64,000 bases of DNA from positions 2,108,001-2,172,000 of the forward strand of contig NC_013729.1 in NCBI RefSeq assembly GCF_000024345.1, in the 5' to 3' direction. Shown one piece after another: positions 1 to 8,111 of the stretch. Each line of letters begins with the position of its first letter. Within the stretch, counting starts at the first letter, position 1. Origin of the DNA: Kribbella flavida DSM 17836. GTDB taxonomy: Bacteria; Actinomycetota; Actinomycetes; Propionibacteriales; Kribbellaceae. The position numbers and the translations under genes were made by a program. Below the pieces are notes generated by a model. It was not told the DNA's origin. It saw nothing but the letters and a program-made list of their open reading frames with translations, and searched no databases.

Positions 1-1
1 G

Positions 2-169
2 GTGAAACCAGCCGACACCTGGGTCCTCGACCCCGTCCCCGGCAAGCCGGGCCAGACCCCCACCAAGCCGATCCTCACCCTCACCACCTGCCAGGACCTG
101 TTCCACTCCCCGGACCGCTCCGTCGCCTTCGCCCACCTGGTCAGCCAGCAGCCGAAAACCTCGGGTTGA
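2..169 (+). CDS. Class E sortase, C-terminal part (cut by window edge)
   Basis: The visible 55 residues are the end of a sortase, the extracytoplasmic transpeptidase that attaches surface proteins to the cell wall. The catalytic signature LTLTTC is present with the nucleophile Cys at visible residue 30, and a downstream Arg at residue 39 (SPDRSVAF) sits where the sortase catalytic Arg is expected. The preceding DTWVLDPVPGKPG segment is typical of actinobacterial class E enzymes. The start and signal anchor lie before the window. Family assignment rests on this C-terminal block only; the substrate is unknown. Confidence 0.8.
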   Translation: MKPADTWVLDPVPGKPGQTPTKPILTLTTCQDLFHSPDRSVAFAHLVSQQPKTSG

Positions 170-189
170 GGTCCAGGTTGACGTTGCGG

Positions 190-711
190 TCATGGCGATG
201 TGGTTCGGTGGGGCTCGCCGGGTGCTGGGCCGGCGATCGGCTCGATGCGTGGTTGGGCGAGCCGGGCGTAGTCGGCGCCTGAGATGGCCACTGACCGGTT
301 GAGGCGGGCGGCGTTGAAGTAGAGCTGTGGTCGCTCGACGACCTCGGGGTCGGCAACGAGCTCGAGGTCGGAATCGAAGGTGAAGGGAAGCACGGTGCCG
401 GGGACGGAGCGGGCCAGTCGTTCGGCGGTGGCGGCGTCGCTGAACCCGACGTACCGGGCCTTGAACAACGTGCGGACGGCGTCCAGGTCGACACGTCGGT
501 CTCCTGGGATGACCGCGAGCACGTGGCGGGTGGTCCGCCGGTCGGTCTTGATCCGGAGGATGATGCACTTCGCCGCGTGCGACGCGGGGTGCCCGCGCAG
601 AGCGCTGACCGACTCCGTGGTGCCGTCCGGTGCGTGATCGATGAGCCGGTAGGGCGTCTGGGTGGTGTCGAACAGGGCGATCAGGCGCTGGTAGGTGTCA
701 TCGCCGGGCAC
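190..711 (-). CDS. YbaK/EbsC-family aminoacyl-tRNA deacylase
   Basis: This 173-residue protein belongs to the YbaK/ProX family, which hydrolyses mischarged aminoacyl-tRNA such as Cys- or Ala-tRNA(Pro). The N-terminal half has the family pattern (YRLIDHAPDGTTESVSALRGHP, then HAAKCIIL with the conserved Lys that contacts the tRNA end), followed by the core VIPGDRRVDLDAV and a FKARYVGFSD block. I chose the GTG at 711, preceded by a GAGAGGA ribosome site. A much longer open frame continues upstream on this strand, but it only shadows the transporter gene. The start overlaps the end of the upstream EamA gene by 31 bases, suggesting translational coupling. The tRNA substrate is not determined. Confidence 0.85.
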   Translation of the reverse strand: MPGDDTYQRLIALFDTTQTPYRLIDHAPDGTTESVSALRGHPASHAAKCIILRIKTDRRTTRHVLAVIPGDRRVDLDAVRTLFKARYVGFSDAATAERLARSVPGTVLPFTFDSDLELVADPEVVERPQLYFNAARLNRSVAISGADYARLAQPRIEPIAGPAPGEPHRTTSP

Positions 712-1616
712 GGTTCGTCCTCTCTCGGGGGGCTTGGTGTGGCGGTGCGGTGGATGCGTTCGATGGCTTGGCCCCAGTAGGTTCCGGCGATCATGAGCAC
801 GGCACCGAGAGTGGCCCAGAGGGTGAGGTGTTCGCCGCCGAGACTGATGCCGATGGCAACGGCCCAGATCGGCTCGGTGCCCAGCAGCAGGCACGCCCGG
901 CTGGCGGAGGTGTTCTGCACGGCCCAGGTCTGGGCGAGGAAGGCGAACACACTGCAGAACAAGGCGAGATAGATCAGCTGGGCCCAGGTGGTGGCACTGC
1001 TGTGGACCAGGTCGGGCAAGTGGGGGATGGCGAGCGGAAAGAACAGTGCCGAGCCCACAATGGTCTGCACGCTCGTCAGGTGCAGCGGGTCCATGGAACG
1101 GCCCGCGGTGAGCCGTCCGACGAGAGCGACGTGCCCGGCCCGGACGACGGCGGCGGCGAGCATCAGTACGTCGCCGAGCCGTGGTGCGTGCAGCCCGGTG
1201 CTTGAGGTGAGCAGCCCGACGGCCACGACGCACAGTCCGGCAGCGAGGAAGAACGTCCATGGCAGCGAGCGGCTGCCGGTGCGGTCCAGCAGCGGCGTCA
1301 GCACGATGGTCAGACTGATGATCAGCCCGGCGTTCGCGGCGCTGGTGTGCGCCACCCCGTAGGTCTCCAGCACGAGCACGGCTGCCTGGGTGACTCCCAG
1401 CAGCGAGCCGATGCGGACCTCCGCGCGGGTCCAGCGACGGCGCCGGTGGCGGAAGGCGACCAGGGTGCCGCAGGCGAGCGCGGAGATCGCGTACCGGGCG
1501 AACAGGACGGCCAAGACCGGGAGCACGGTGGTCGCCGTCTTGGCCACCAGGTAGCTCGAACCCCACACCAGCGCGACGACGAGGAGTACCGCATCCGTGC
1601 GGCGGGCGATACGCAT
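681..1616 (-). CDS. EamA-family (DMT) transporter
   Basis: A 311-residue integral membrane protein of the drug/metabolite transporter superfamily, with ten predicted hydrophobic segments arranged as two EamA repeats. Family marks are VWGSSYLVAKTA in the first helix and LLGTEPIWAVAIG in the second repeat. The ATG at 1616 gives the usual short cytoplasmic N-terminus; an in-frame GTG at 1655 would add 13 residues. It diverges from a LysR regulator across a short gap holding a palindrome, so the LysR protein probably controls it. Export of a small metabolite or amino acid is likely; the substrate cannot be read from the sequence. Confidence 0.85.
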   Translation of the reverse strand: MRIARRTDAVLLVVALVWGSSYLVAKTATTVLPVLAVLFARYAISALACGTLVAFRHRRRRWTRAEVRIGSLLGVTQAAVLVLETYGVAHTSAANAGLIISLTIVLTPLLDRTGSRSLPWTFFLAAGLCVVAVGLLTSSTGLHAPRLGDVLMLAAAVVRAGHVALVGRLTAGRSMDPLHLTSVQTIVGSALFFPLAIPHLPDLVHSSATTWAQLIYLALFCSVFAFLAQTWAVQNTSASRACLLLGTEPIWAVAIGISLGGEHLTLWATLGAVLMIAGTYWGQAIERIHRTATPSPPREDEPCPAMTPTSA

Positions 1617-1673
1617 GCGCTCACGCTGCCTGACTGGGACGTTGAAGACCAGCACCAGCTTCTACACCAATGA

Positions 1674-1688
1674 TGTAGTAGAACTACA
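1674..1688. promoter_or_regulatory. Palindromic operator between EamA and LysR genes
   Basis: A perfect inverted repeat, TGTAGT-AGA-ACTACA, lies in the divergent gap. It overlaps TACACT, a -10-like hexamer 6 bases before the LysR GTG. The position suits LysR autoregulation and control of the transporter. Binding by the LysR protein is inferred. Confidence 0.6.
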
Positions 1689-1696
1689 CTCTTGGA

Positions 1697-2602
1697 GTGG
1701 ATGAACGGCAGTTGCGGATCCTGCGCGAACTGGGAGATCTGGGCAGCGTCAGCGCGGTCGCAGAGGCGCTGCACGTGACGCCATCCGCCATTTCGCAGCA
1801 ATTGCGACTGTTGCAGCGCGCGATCCCCATCCCGCTGACGGAACGCGCCGGGCGCCGGGTGGTGCTGACCGATGCCGGGCAGGCGCTGGCCGCGGCGGCC
1901 GTCGAGGTCGAGACCGCGCTCGCCCGGGCCCGGACCACGATCACCGACTTCGCCGAGCAGCCCGACGGCGATGTCTCGGTGGCCGCGTTCCACAGCGCAG
2001 CGTCCGCGTTCTTCCCGCTCCTGCTGCGCAGCATGGCCGGCTCCGGTGGCCCTCGCCTGGCGCTCGCCGACGAGGACGTCGCCCAGGACCGCTTCTCCGC
2101 CCTCACCCGTCAGTACGACCTCGTGCTCGCCCACCGCCTCGACCACGGCCCGCCCTGGCCGCGCGGTGTGACCTCCACGATGCTGCTGCGTGAACCACTC
2201 GACGTCGCTCTGCCCGTCGGCCACCCGCTGGCGTCCAAAGTGCTGCTCTCACCTCGGGAGGTAGCGGACCAGCCGTGGATCACCGTCCATGACGGCTTTC
2301 CGCTGATGTCGACCATCGAGGCCATCGCCGGCGCCGCCAACCGCCGGCTCGACATCGTCCACCGCATCAACGAATTCTCGGTGGTCGCCGAGGCCGTGGC
2401 GGCCGGCGGCGGGCTCGCGCTGATGCCCCGGTGGACGGCCCGGCCGCACCCTGACGTCGTGCTCAGGCCGCTGAGCGGGCTCCATGCCCTCCGCCACATC
2501 GACGTCCTGCACCGGCCCGAGCGCACCGCCCGAAAGGCCGTCCGAACGGTGCTCGGCGAGTTGCGCCGCGCTGCCGCAGAGATCCAGGGCCGAGACCGCT
2601 GA
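1697..2602 (+). CDS. LysR-family transcriptional regulator
   Basis: A 301-residue LysR-type regulator. The N-terminal winged helix-turn-helix covers about residues 2-60 (GSVSAVAEALHVTPSAISQQ is the recognition region, followed by LTDAGQAL), and a periplasmic-binding-protein-like effector domain runs from about residue 90 to 290. The GTG start gives the canonical RQLRILREL opening. The -10-like TACACT ends 6 bases before it, so the mRNA is probably leaderless. It is divergent from the EamA transporter and likely regulates it; the inducer is unknown. Confidence 0.9.
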   Translation: MDERQLRILRELGDLGSVSAVAEALHVTPSAISQQLRLLQRAIPIPLTERAGRRVVLTDAGQALAAAAVEVETALARARTTITDFAEQPDGDVSVAAFHSAASAFFPLLLRSMAGSGGPRLALADEDVAQDRFSALTRQYDLVLAHRLDHGPPWPRGVTSTMLLREPLDVALPVGHPLASKVLLSPREVADQPWITVHDGFPLMSTIEAIAGAANRRLDIVHRINEFSVVAEAVAAGGGLALMPRWTARPHPDVVLRPLSGLHALRHIDVLHRPERTARKAVRTVLGELRRAAAEIQGRDR

Positions 2603-2732
2603 GCCACTCGCTGCCGATCTCGGTGTGCACCTGCAGAGAAGCAGTAGGTACGGCACTGGTTCGGTGCTGCCTGACGGTTGGGTGCAGGACGCGGTACCAG
2701 CTGCTGTGAGGTGATGTCGTACTCTCGCGGTC

Positions 2733-3287
2733 GTGGCACCGTCGGCGCATCCCTCGCTCCCCTGGCAGCTCCCTCCGGCGGCGGAGCGCCTGGTCGACAC
2801 GTTCCGTCGTACCGGGTCGGTCGAGCTGGAGACGTCCCGCAAGGCGATCGCCGGGATCATCGCCTGCACCATGCCGTTCCTCGCGATGTTCGGCTACTCC
2901 TTCACCAGTCCGAATCCGACGATGCCGATCGCGATCGGTGCGGTCTTCGCGGGTCCACTGCTCGGGGTCGCGATCTGGATCACGTGGCTGCTGCTGCCAC
3001 GGGTGCGGGTTGTCGTGGACAGCGACGGATTGGTTGTCCGAGGCAAGCGAGTGGTGTGGTCCGAGATCTCGGAGTTCCGCGTCGGCGTCGTGAGCAGCCG
3101 GGCGACGTACACCTTTGTGATCGCCGAGCGCACCGGCCACGACGGCCACCCGACCTCCCCGGTGAACCTGCCGCTCCTGCTCACCCCCGACGCAGCCAAG
3201 CTGAAGGCTGCCCTCGACGTCCTGCTCGCGGAGCGACACGCGACTGCCCGCGGCATTCCGGGACGAATTCAACGGTGGCCCCGGTGA
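2733..3287 (+). CDS. Membrane protein with bacterial PH-like domain
   Basis: A 184-residue protein with two hydrophobic segments at about residues 37-57 and 65-88. These are followed by a beta-rich stretch (RVRVVVDSDGLVVRGKRVVW then EISEFRVGVVSSRATYTFVI) of the type seen in small actinobacterial membrane PH-domain proteins, which place the domain on the cytoplasmic face. No catalytic residues are apparent and function is unknown. The GTG start is the first in frame after the upstream stop. A strong hairpin terminator lies about 70 bases downstream. Confidence 0.6.
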   Translation: MAPSAHPSLPWQLPPAAERLVDTFRRTGSVELETSRKAIAGIIACTMPFLAMFGYSFTSPNPTMPIAIGAVFAGPLLGVAIWITWLLLPRVRVVVDSDGLVVRGKRVVWSEISEFRVGVVSSRATYTFVIAERTGHDGHPTSPVNLPLLLTPDAAKLKAALDVLLAERHATARGIPGRIQRWPR

Positions 3288-3359
3288 CTTGCGGCCGCAG
3301 TCCGACCTACGGCACAGCTACGTGATCGACGCGCCCTTCGGCACTACCTGACCTGTCGA

Positions 3360-3398
3360 GAACACCCCTGGCCTGCGTTCCGCTGGTCAGGGGTGTTC
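3360..3398. terminator. Rho-independent-type hairpin
   Basis: Fourteen-base arms (GAACACCCCTGGCC and GGTCAGGGGTGTTC, one G-T pair) enclose an 11-base loop. It sits between convergent genes and can serve both. No clear U tract follows, as is common in actinomycetes. Confidence 0.75.
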
Positions 3399-3470
3399 AG
3401 CCGAGCCACCGTCGAACGCACCCGGACAGCGCGAGGCTTCGGCAGGGCTGTGGGCCTTGGACAGCGGCGG

Positions 3471-3887
3471 TCAGGCGGGCTCTGAGATCTGCTGCATCAG
3501 GCCGAACATGTCGGGCGAAACCCATTCCTCGGCGATCTTGTCGCCCTCCATCCGGTAGAGCTCGATGCTCCGGAAGCTGACCGCTCGCTGAGTGGCCGGC
3601 ACTCCCTGGAACTGGCCTCGGTGCGTGCCACGGAAACCGACCCGCACCGCGACTTTGTCACCGGCTGCGAACATGTCCTCGATGTCGATCTGCAGGTCGG
3701 GAAATCCATCCAGCATCGCCTGCGCTCCCAGCTTCCACACCTCCCGGCCGTAGACCGGCTCAGGCAGGCCGGGGAGGTTGACGATGAAGTTCTCGGTCAG
3801 CAGTTCGACGCTCGCCTCCAGATCGCCGCCGCCCTCCAGCGTGGTGTACGCCCGGCGGATCAGTTCCATGTTCTTCTCAGTCGTCAC
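3471..3887 (-). CDS. SnoaL-like polyketide cyclase/NTF2-fold protein
   Basis: A 138-residue protein with the SnoaL/NTF2-like fold signature: an N-terminal helix (ELIRRAYTTLEGGGDLEASVELL), a NLPGLPEPVYGREVWK segment, GFPDLQIDIEDMFAAGDKVAVRV, and a C-terminal EEWVSPDMFGLMQQI tail. Members include cyclases, isomerases and many small proteins of unknown substrate. The GTG at 3887 follows a GGCGAG ribosome site; an ATG at 3869 is the alternative. The gene diverges from a MarR regulator with a palindrome in the gap and is the likely target of that regulator. Confidence 0.75.
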   Translation of the reverse strand: MTTEKNMELIRRAYTTLEGGGDLEASVELLTENFIVNLPGLPEPVYGREVWKLGAQAMLDGFPDLQIDIEDMFAAGDKVAVRVGFRGTHRGQFQGVPATQRAVSFRSIELYRMEGDKIAEEWVSPDMFGLMQQISEPA

Positions 3888-3922
3888 TGTGGTCTCGCCA
3901 TCCTCGGATGATGTCGGCGCTG

Positions 3923-3943
3923 GTAACATAGTGAACATGGTAC
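3923..3943. promoter_or_regulatory. Imperfect palindrome, probable MarR operator
   Basis: The arms GTAACAT and ATGGTAC (6 of 7 pairing) are separated by 7 bases and overlap the MarR start codon. TAACAT lies 7 bases before that ATG as a possible -10. A repressor bound here would block both divergent promoters; binding is inferred. Confidence 0.5.
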
Positions 3944-4407
3944 ATGATGAAGGAGATGCACCTTCTGTCGCGATGGATGAGGGCGCGGCGCTGGACCGGC
4001 TGCTCCTGGTGTCCACCCTCCTTGCTGACGACATGGCCACAGCCCTGCAGGCACGTGGCCTCACCCGAGCTCGCGCCACGGTCCTGTGGGAGGTGGCCCG
4101 GCACGGACCGCTGACTCAGCGGCAGATCGCCGACCTTCTGGGGGTCACTCCTCGCAACGTGACGACGCTGATCGACGCACTGGAAGGCACCGGGTTCGTC
4201 ACGCGCACCGACCACCTCAGCGACCGTCGTGCCGTGCTGGTCCGCCTGACCGAGCAAGGTGAGCTCGCGGCCGCGCGGATGGAGAGAGGAGCCACTCACC
4301 TGGCCAGGAAACTGTTCGGCGAACTGTCAGCGCCCGACCTGGCGACCTTCACCGGCGTCCTCGACCACATCACAGCACGCTTCAGCGACACCGGCGTCTC
4401 CGGCTAA
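3937..4407 (+). CDS. MarR-family transcriptional regulator
   Basis: A 156-residue MarR protein. The winged helix-turn-helix is clear: LTRARATVLWEVARHGPLTQRQIADLL, then VTPRNVTTLIDALEGTGFVTR and the wing motif DHLSDRRAVLVRLTEQG. The ATG at 3937 fits a leaderless transcript. An ATG at 3973 would start nearer the conserved domain and leave the palindrome upstream of the coding region, so the start is uncertain. It most likely represses itself and the divergent SnoaL-like gene. Confidence 0.85.
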   Translation: MVHDEGDAPSVAMDEGAALDRLLLVSTLLADDMATALQARGLTRARATVLWEVARHGPLTQRQIADLLGVTPRNVTTLIDALEGTGFVTRTDHLSDRRAVLVRLTEQGELAAARMERGATHLARKLFGELSAPDLATFTGVLDHITARFSDTGVSG

Positions 4408-4511
4408 GCGGCGTCGTACGTCACGTTCGCCCTGCTCACCTACGGCTGAGTCGACCTGCGGACCCAGCACTGAACCACCCGCCGCGCCTTCTGGAACAGA
4501 TCGCTGAGTGC

Positions 4512-6926
4512 TCAGCCGCGGCTGAACGTGGCGCTGTGGGTTGCTCCGCGGCTGGCGCCGACAGTGACGTCCAGAACGAGCTGATTGCCTGTAGCAACGA
4601 CCGTCACGGTGTCGTCCGCACTCAGCAACTGCCCCACGCGGACGTCGACGGTGATCCGTACGGTCTGCTGGCTCCGGCTGGGCTCCGACACTGCGATCCG
4701 GAGGGCGGAGCCGTGTCGGCCGACCACTACGGACGCGGGACCGGAGGCGGTGATCGTGTCGGCGTCACCCGCGATGCCGTGGACCTGTCCGGCCGCCCAG
4801 AAGTTCGCCAGCACCAAGTGGTCGCGGGCCGAGCGCACCGCCTGGACGATGGACGTGTTCGCCAGCAGCCTGATCCCGGAGTCCACTGCCAGTTCCGCGG
4901 TCCGGCGGAGGCTTGCACCGGGCAGCAGGATGTAGGCGTAGCCGGCGTCGGCGGGGTTCGTGCCGTGGTCGAACACCAGCGTGAGGTAGCGCCTGGTGTG
5001 CGGCGTCGTCGAGCCGGCGGTGTCGTTGCCGGTGTTGATGTCCCGCCAAGAGCCGGTGCGCTCGGCCCGGTCGGCCAGCAGCCGTCCACCGGCGGGGAAC
5101 AAGTAGCCGCCCACGCCCTCGACGTACGCCCAGCGCGGTTCCTCGAAGGTGGCGGACCAGCCGAGGTCGGACGGTTGCCGGGATCCGTTGACCAGCAGGG
5201 CCGCTGAACCGTCCGCGTGCAGGTTGCGGTTCTCGACCACGGTTTCGACCGTGTGCCCATCGGTTCCGCTGATCCCGGCGCCCAGCGCGACCACCGCGTC
5301 GGACAGGCAGAACCACGACTTGCGCGCCTGGACGGTCCGGTCGTGGTTGATCAGATGCATGCCGGCGGCACCAGCCGTCCCGAAGTACGAGGCACCACCG
5401 ACCCAGTCGGCGTACGCGGCGATGGTGCCGGTGCCGCCGCCGAAGCCATGCGGCAGGCGCGGCTTGCTGCTCACCGTGGTGCCGGGCATGCGCTGCGCGT
5501 CCACCGTTGGCCAGAAGGCGTCGTAGTACTGCGCGTGGTCGTCGTTGTAGAGGTAGGTCATCCCGTCACCGACGTACCAGCCGCGCAGATTCTCCCCATT
5601 GCCCCATTCGTAGCGGGCCATCCGCCGTGACGACATGGCGATCGCGAACGCCCAGCCGTCGCGCCGGTGCACGACCCGGTCCTGGTTGTGGAACTGGAAG
5701 TGCGCCGGGGCCTCAGCCGCCGCCACGACCGCCCGGTCGGCGAGCACGGCCTTGACTCGCGAGATCTCCGGGATCGATGCGCCGGTCAGGTAGTCCTCGA
5801 GCCGGTCGTGCGTGATCCACCGCTTCGCCAACGCCCTGTACCGCGTGGCGTACGGCTCGGCGACTCCGCCGGCCAGCAGCAGCACGCTGGAGGTCGTGCT
5901 GTGTCCGTGCCGGTGGTCGCCGGCGCGCTCGCGGGAGATCGCGCGGCCGGAGACGCAGTCCATCATCAGGCCGTCGATCATGAACGGGGCGAAACTGGCC
6001 TCGACCGCGTCGAGGATCACCGTGCGATTCGGGTCGGTGATATCCCAGGTGGACCCGCCGAGCAGCGCGAACAGGTTGGCCACCCCGCCGAGCGCCACGT
6101 TGCCGTACGTCCCGACGTACGCGAGGTTGCCGTGCTGCACGAACGAGCCGTCGCGGTAGAAGCCGTCGCCGCTGGTGACGTACTTGAAGACACTGTTCCG
6201 GCCGGCCTCCGCGACGTCGCTCAGCGCGTCCCGGGCGGCGGCGACCTTGCCGGCCGACTTCCCGACGATGCCGCGCAACGCGACGATCAGACTTTTGTCG
6301 ACCCGGTTGGCTCCGGTCTCGCGCAGCGTCGAGGAGCTGGTCCGCCGGTTCGGGTCCGGTACGAAGCGGTCGACGGCCCTCAGATAAGTGGTGAGCCGAT
6401 CCGGGGTCAGCAGATCGTGGGCGAAGACGCAGGTGTCCAGCAGTGCCTTCGGCGCACCGATCTCCCAGAACCACCAGTTGCCCGTCTCCGGCAGCCGCTC
6501 GTTGTAGGCCCGTTCGTACAGGAAGTCGAGCGCGCCGATCAGACGATCGGCCGGGTCGCCGGCCAGGCCGGCGCCGTGGGTCGCACGGGCCAGCGCGATG
6601 GTGCGCAGTCTCGTGTAGCTGATCGAGAAGTTCCCCGACGCCGGGCTGAGCGGCAGATCGGGCCAGAGTGCAGTACGGCCTGGAGTCGTGATCAAGCTGT
6701 CCAGCTGGCTTTGCGCCTCACTCATCAGCTGGGCGAGCGCCCCGGCGTACCCGCTGTCGCTCGGGTCGATCGCGCCGCCGGTGCTCATCGCCAGCCAACG
6801 GTCTCGCAGGGCGTCGAACTCGTCCGCCGCAGCGGCCGGCCGGGTGGTCCGCACCTCGGTTGCGGAGACGGCGCAGGTAGCCAGGCCGGCTTGCAGGACC
6901 AGGCGTCGGCTGATGAAGGGCGGCAT
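4512..6926 (-). CDS. Secreted polysaccharide lyase family 8 (hyaluronate/chondroitin/xanthan lyase type)
   Basis: An 804-residue PL8 enzyme that cleaves uronic-acid-containing polysaccharides by beta-elimination. The N-terminus carries a twin-arginine signal (ISRRLVLQAGLATCAVSA), so it is exported folded. The alpha-toroid catalytic domain shows the family residues: the active-site Asn in GNWWFWEIG near residue 150, the His and Tyr of SFVQHGNLAYVGTYGN near 265, and the Arg of SGRAISRERAGDH near 325. Beta-sandwich domains fill the C-terminal half. Length matches the family. The substrate (hyaluronan, chondroitin or xanthan) cannot be told apart from sequence alone. A LacI-like operator lies just upstream. 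Confidence 0.9.
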   Translation of the reverse strand: MPPFISRRLVLQAGLATCAVSATEVRTTRPAAAADEFDALRDRWLAMSTGGAIDPSDSGYAGALAQLMSEAQSQLDSLITTPGRTALWPDLPLSPASGNFSISYTRLRTIALARATHGAGLAGDPADRLIGALDFLYERAYNERLPETGNWWFWEIGAPKALLDTCVFAHDLLTPDRLTTYLRAVDRFVPDPNRRTSSSTLRETGANRVDKSLIVALRGIVGKSAGKVAAARDALSDVAEAGRNSVFKYVTSGDGFYRDGSFVQHGNLAYVGTYGNVALGGVANLFALLGGSTWDITDPNRTVILDAVEASFAPFMIDGLMMDCVSGRAISRERAGDHRHGHSTTSSVLLLAGGVAEPYATRYRALAKRWITHDRLEDYLTGASIPEISRVKAVLADRAVVAAAEAPAHFQFHNQDRVVHRRDGWAFAIAMSSRRMARYEWGNGENLRGWYVGDGMTYLYNDDHAQYYDAFWPTVDAQRMPGTTVSSKPRLPHGFGGGTGTIAAYADWVGGASYFGTAGAAGMHLINHDRTVQARKSWFCLSDAVVALGAGISGTDGHTVETVVENRNLHADGSAALLVNGSRQPSDLGWSATFEEPRWAYVEGVGGYLFPAGGRLLADRAERTGSWRDINTGNDTAGSTTPHTRRYLTLVFDHGTNPADAGYAYILLPGASLRRTAELAVDSGIRLLANTSIVQAVRSARDHLVLANFWAAGQVHGIAGDADTITASGPASVVVGRHGSALRIAVSEPSRSQQTVRITVDVRVGQLLSADDTVTVVATGNQLVLDVTVGASRGATHSATFSRG

Positions 6927-6941
6927 CAGGGCTCCTCGGCA

Positions 6942-6953
6942 GTAAGCGTTTAC
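6942..6953. promoter_or_regulatory. LacI-type operator-like palindrome upstream of PL8 lyase
   Basis: GTAAGCGTTTAC has half-sites that pair 5 of 6 and resembles the sugar-responsive LacI/GalR operator consensus. It lies 16 bases before the lyase start, where it could block expression until polysaccharide breakdown products appear. No LacI-family gene is in the window, so the binding protein would be encoded elsewhere. Confidence 0.45.
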
Positions 6954-7079
6954 CGAGAAGAATCAGTGATGCGCTTGGCTGTCGTCAACCTCTGGCCTTC
7001 GATCAGTTTTGATCATTCGAGGCCGGTTCCTCCCCAGTGGTGCGCAGAGGGGGCGAGCGGGGGATCGCCCCAATCCGCG

Positions 7080-8057
7080 TCAGCGCTGGGCGGTGAGAAA
7101 TGCCTGGAGGTCGGCGGCGATCCGGTCGGGGAACTCGCCGTTGAGCGCGTGGGAGGCGTCGGGGTAGAACTTCACGGTCTTGGTCCGCAACGCGCTCTCC
7201 GCCGTACTCCGTGCCTTGGGCGGATCGTGCATCACCGACTTCCCGGCGATGATCGCGAGCACCGGCATCGGCAGGCCGGCGAGTTGCTGCTCGCTGATCC
7301 GCTCCGGCTGGGACTGGCGGATCGTGTAGTTCTTCATGCCGGACTCGATCATGTCCGCGACCGGAACCTGCTCCACCGGCGCGCCGCCCGCGGTGTAGGA
7401 GTTGAAGCTGTCCCGCCAGGAGCGCGGCAGCCACTTCACCGCCGCCGGGAGGGAACGGACGATGGTCTCCACCGGCATGGATCCGAAGACGTTGACCGCG
7501 TCCAGCGTGGTGAGCGTCGCGACCCGGTCCGGGTGCCGTAGCGCGAGGTTCACCGCGGTCCAGCCACCGATCGACAAGCCGACCACGTTGAACTTCTGCT
7601 CCGGCAGCGCGGCCAGGGTCTGGTCCAGCCAGGCGGCTTTGTCCTCGGAGGTGTCGATCGGCCGGCTCTGGACGCTCATCCCGGGCTCGCCGAGCAGGTC
7701 GAACGTGTAGACGTCGCCGATCCGCAGCAGAGAGGGAAGGTTGTCGGCCCACACCGGGGTGCCGGACGACGTGCCGGGCAGCAGCACGAGCGGGGCGGTC
7801 GTCCGCGCGCCGGTCCCGGTGAACCGGTAGACCCGGACCACCCCGTACTCCGTCCGGAGGTCGCGCGTCAGCGTCGGCGTGGGCAGGTCCTTCATCGCCC
7901 GGTCGTACTTCTCCGCGTAGTCGGCGTAGCCGTCGGCGCTGTTCCAGTGGCCGACGGGGGAGGGGGAGCGCACGACCAGCGCCACGGCGACGCCGGCGAC
8001 TACGACCACCCCCAGCGCGATGCGGGGCCAGCGGCGCTTCTTGCGATCGGAGGTCAT
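7080..8057 (-). CDS. Membrane-anchored alpha/beta hydrolase
   Basis: A 325-residue hydrolase with a basic N-terminus and one transmembrane anchor at about residues 12-29, so the catalytic domain should lie outside the cytoplasm. The oxyanion region LVLLPGTSSGTPVW and the nucleophile elbow GLSIGG (near residue 160) are clear. The catalytic His is likely in DASHALNGEFPD near the C-terminus. The substrate is unknown. Its promoter region holds two tandem operator copies shared with the divergent TetR gene, which makes it the likely TetR target. Confidence 0.85.
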   Translation of the reverse strand: MTSDRKKRRWPRIALGVVVVAGVAVALVVRSPSPVGHWNSADGYADYAEKYDRAMKDLPTPTLTRDLRTEYGVVRVYRFTGTGARTTAPLVLLPGTSSGTPVWADNLPSLLRIGDVYTFDLLGEPGMSVQSRPIDTSEDKAAWLDQTLAALPEQKFNVVGLSIGGWTAVNLALRHPDRVATLTTLDAVNVFGSMPVETIVRSLPAAVKWLPRSWRDSFNSYTAGGAPVEQVPVADMIESGMKNYTIRQSQPERISEQQLAGLPMPVLAIIAGKSVMHDPPKARSTAESALRTKTVKFYPDASHALNGEFPDRIAADLQAFLTAQR

Positions 8058-8066
8058 GTCCAGCTC

Positions 8067-8100
8067 CTAACCATGCGGTAAGTAATCTAACCATACGGTA
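8067..8100. promoter_or_regulatory. Two tandem TetR operators with 20-base period
   Basis: CTAACCATGCGGTA and CTAACCATACGGTA begin at 8067 and 8087. Each contains an inverted ACC-N4-GGT core. The 20-base period places both on the same helix face. The downstream copy overlaps TAGAAT, the -10-like hexamer 7 bases before the TetR ATG. Confidence 0.65.
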
Positions 8101-8111
8101 GAATTGTGGGC

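Noticed and set aside
712..1566. Long open extension of the YbaK frame upstream on the minus strand
   Set aside because: It only shadows the EamA transporter in another frame, is Arg/Pro-rich, and a GTG with ribosome site marks the true YbaK start.
5667..7541. 624-codon plus-strand open frame
   Set aside because: It is the antisense shadow of the PL8 lyase and hydrolase genes; no domain or ribosome site, composition typical of high-GC antisense frames.
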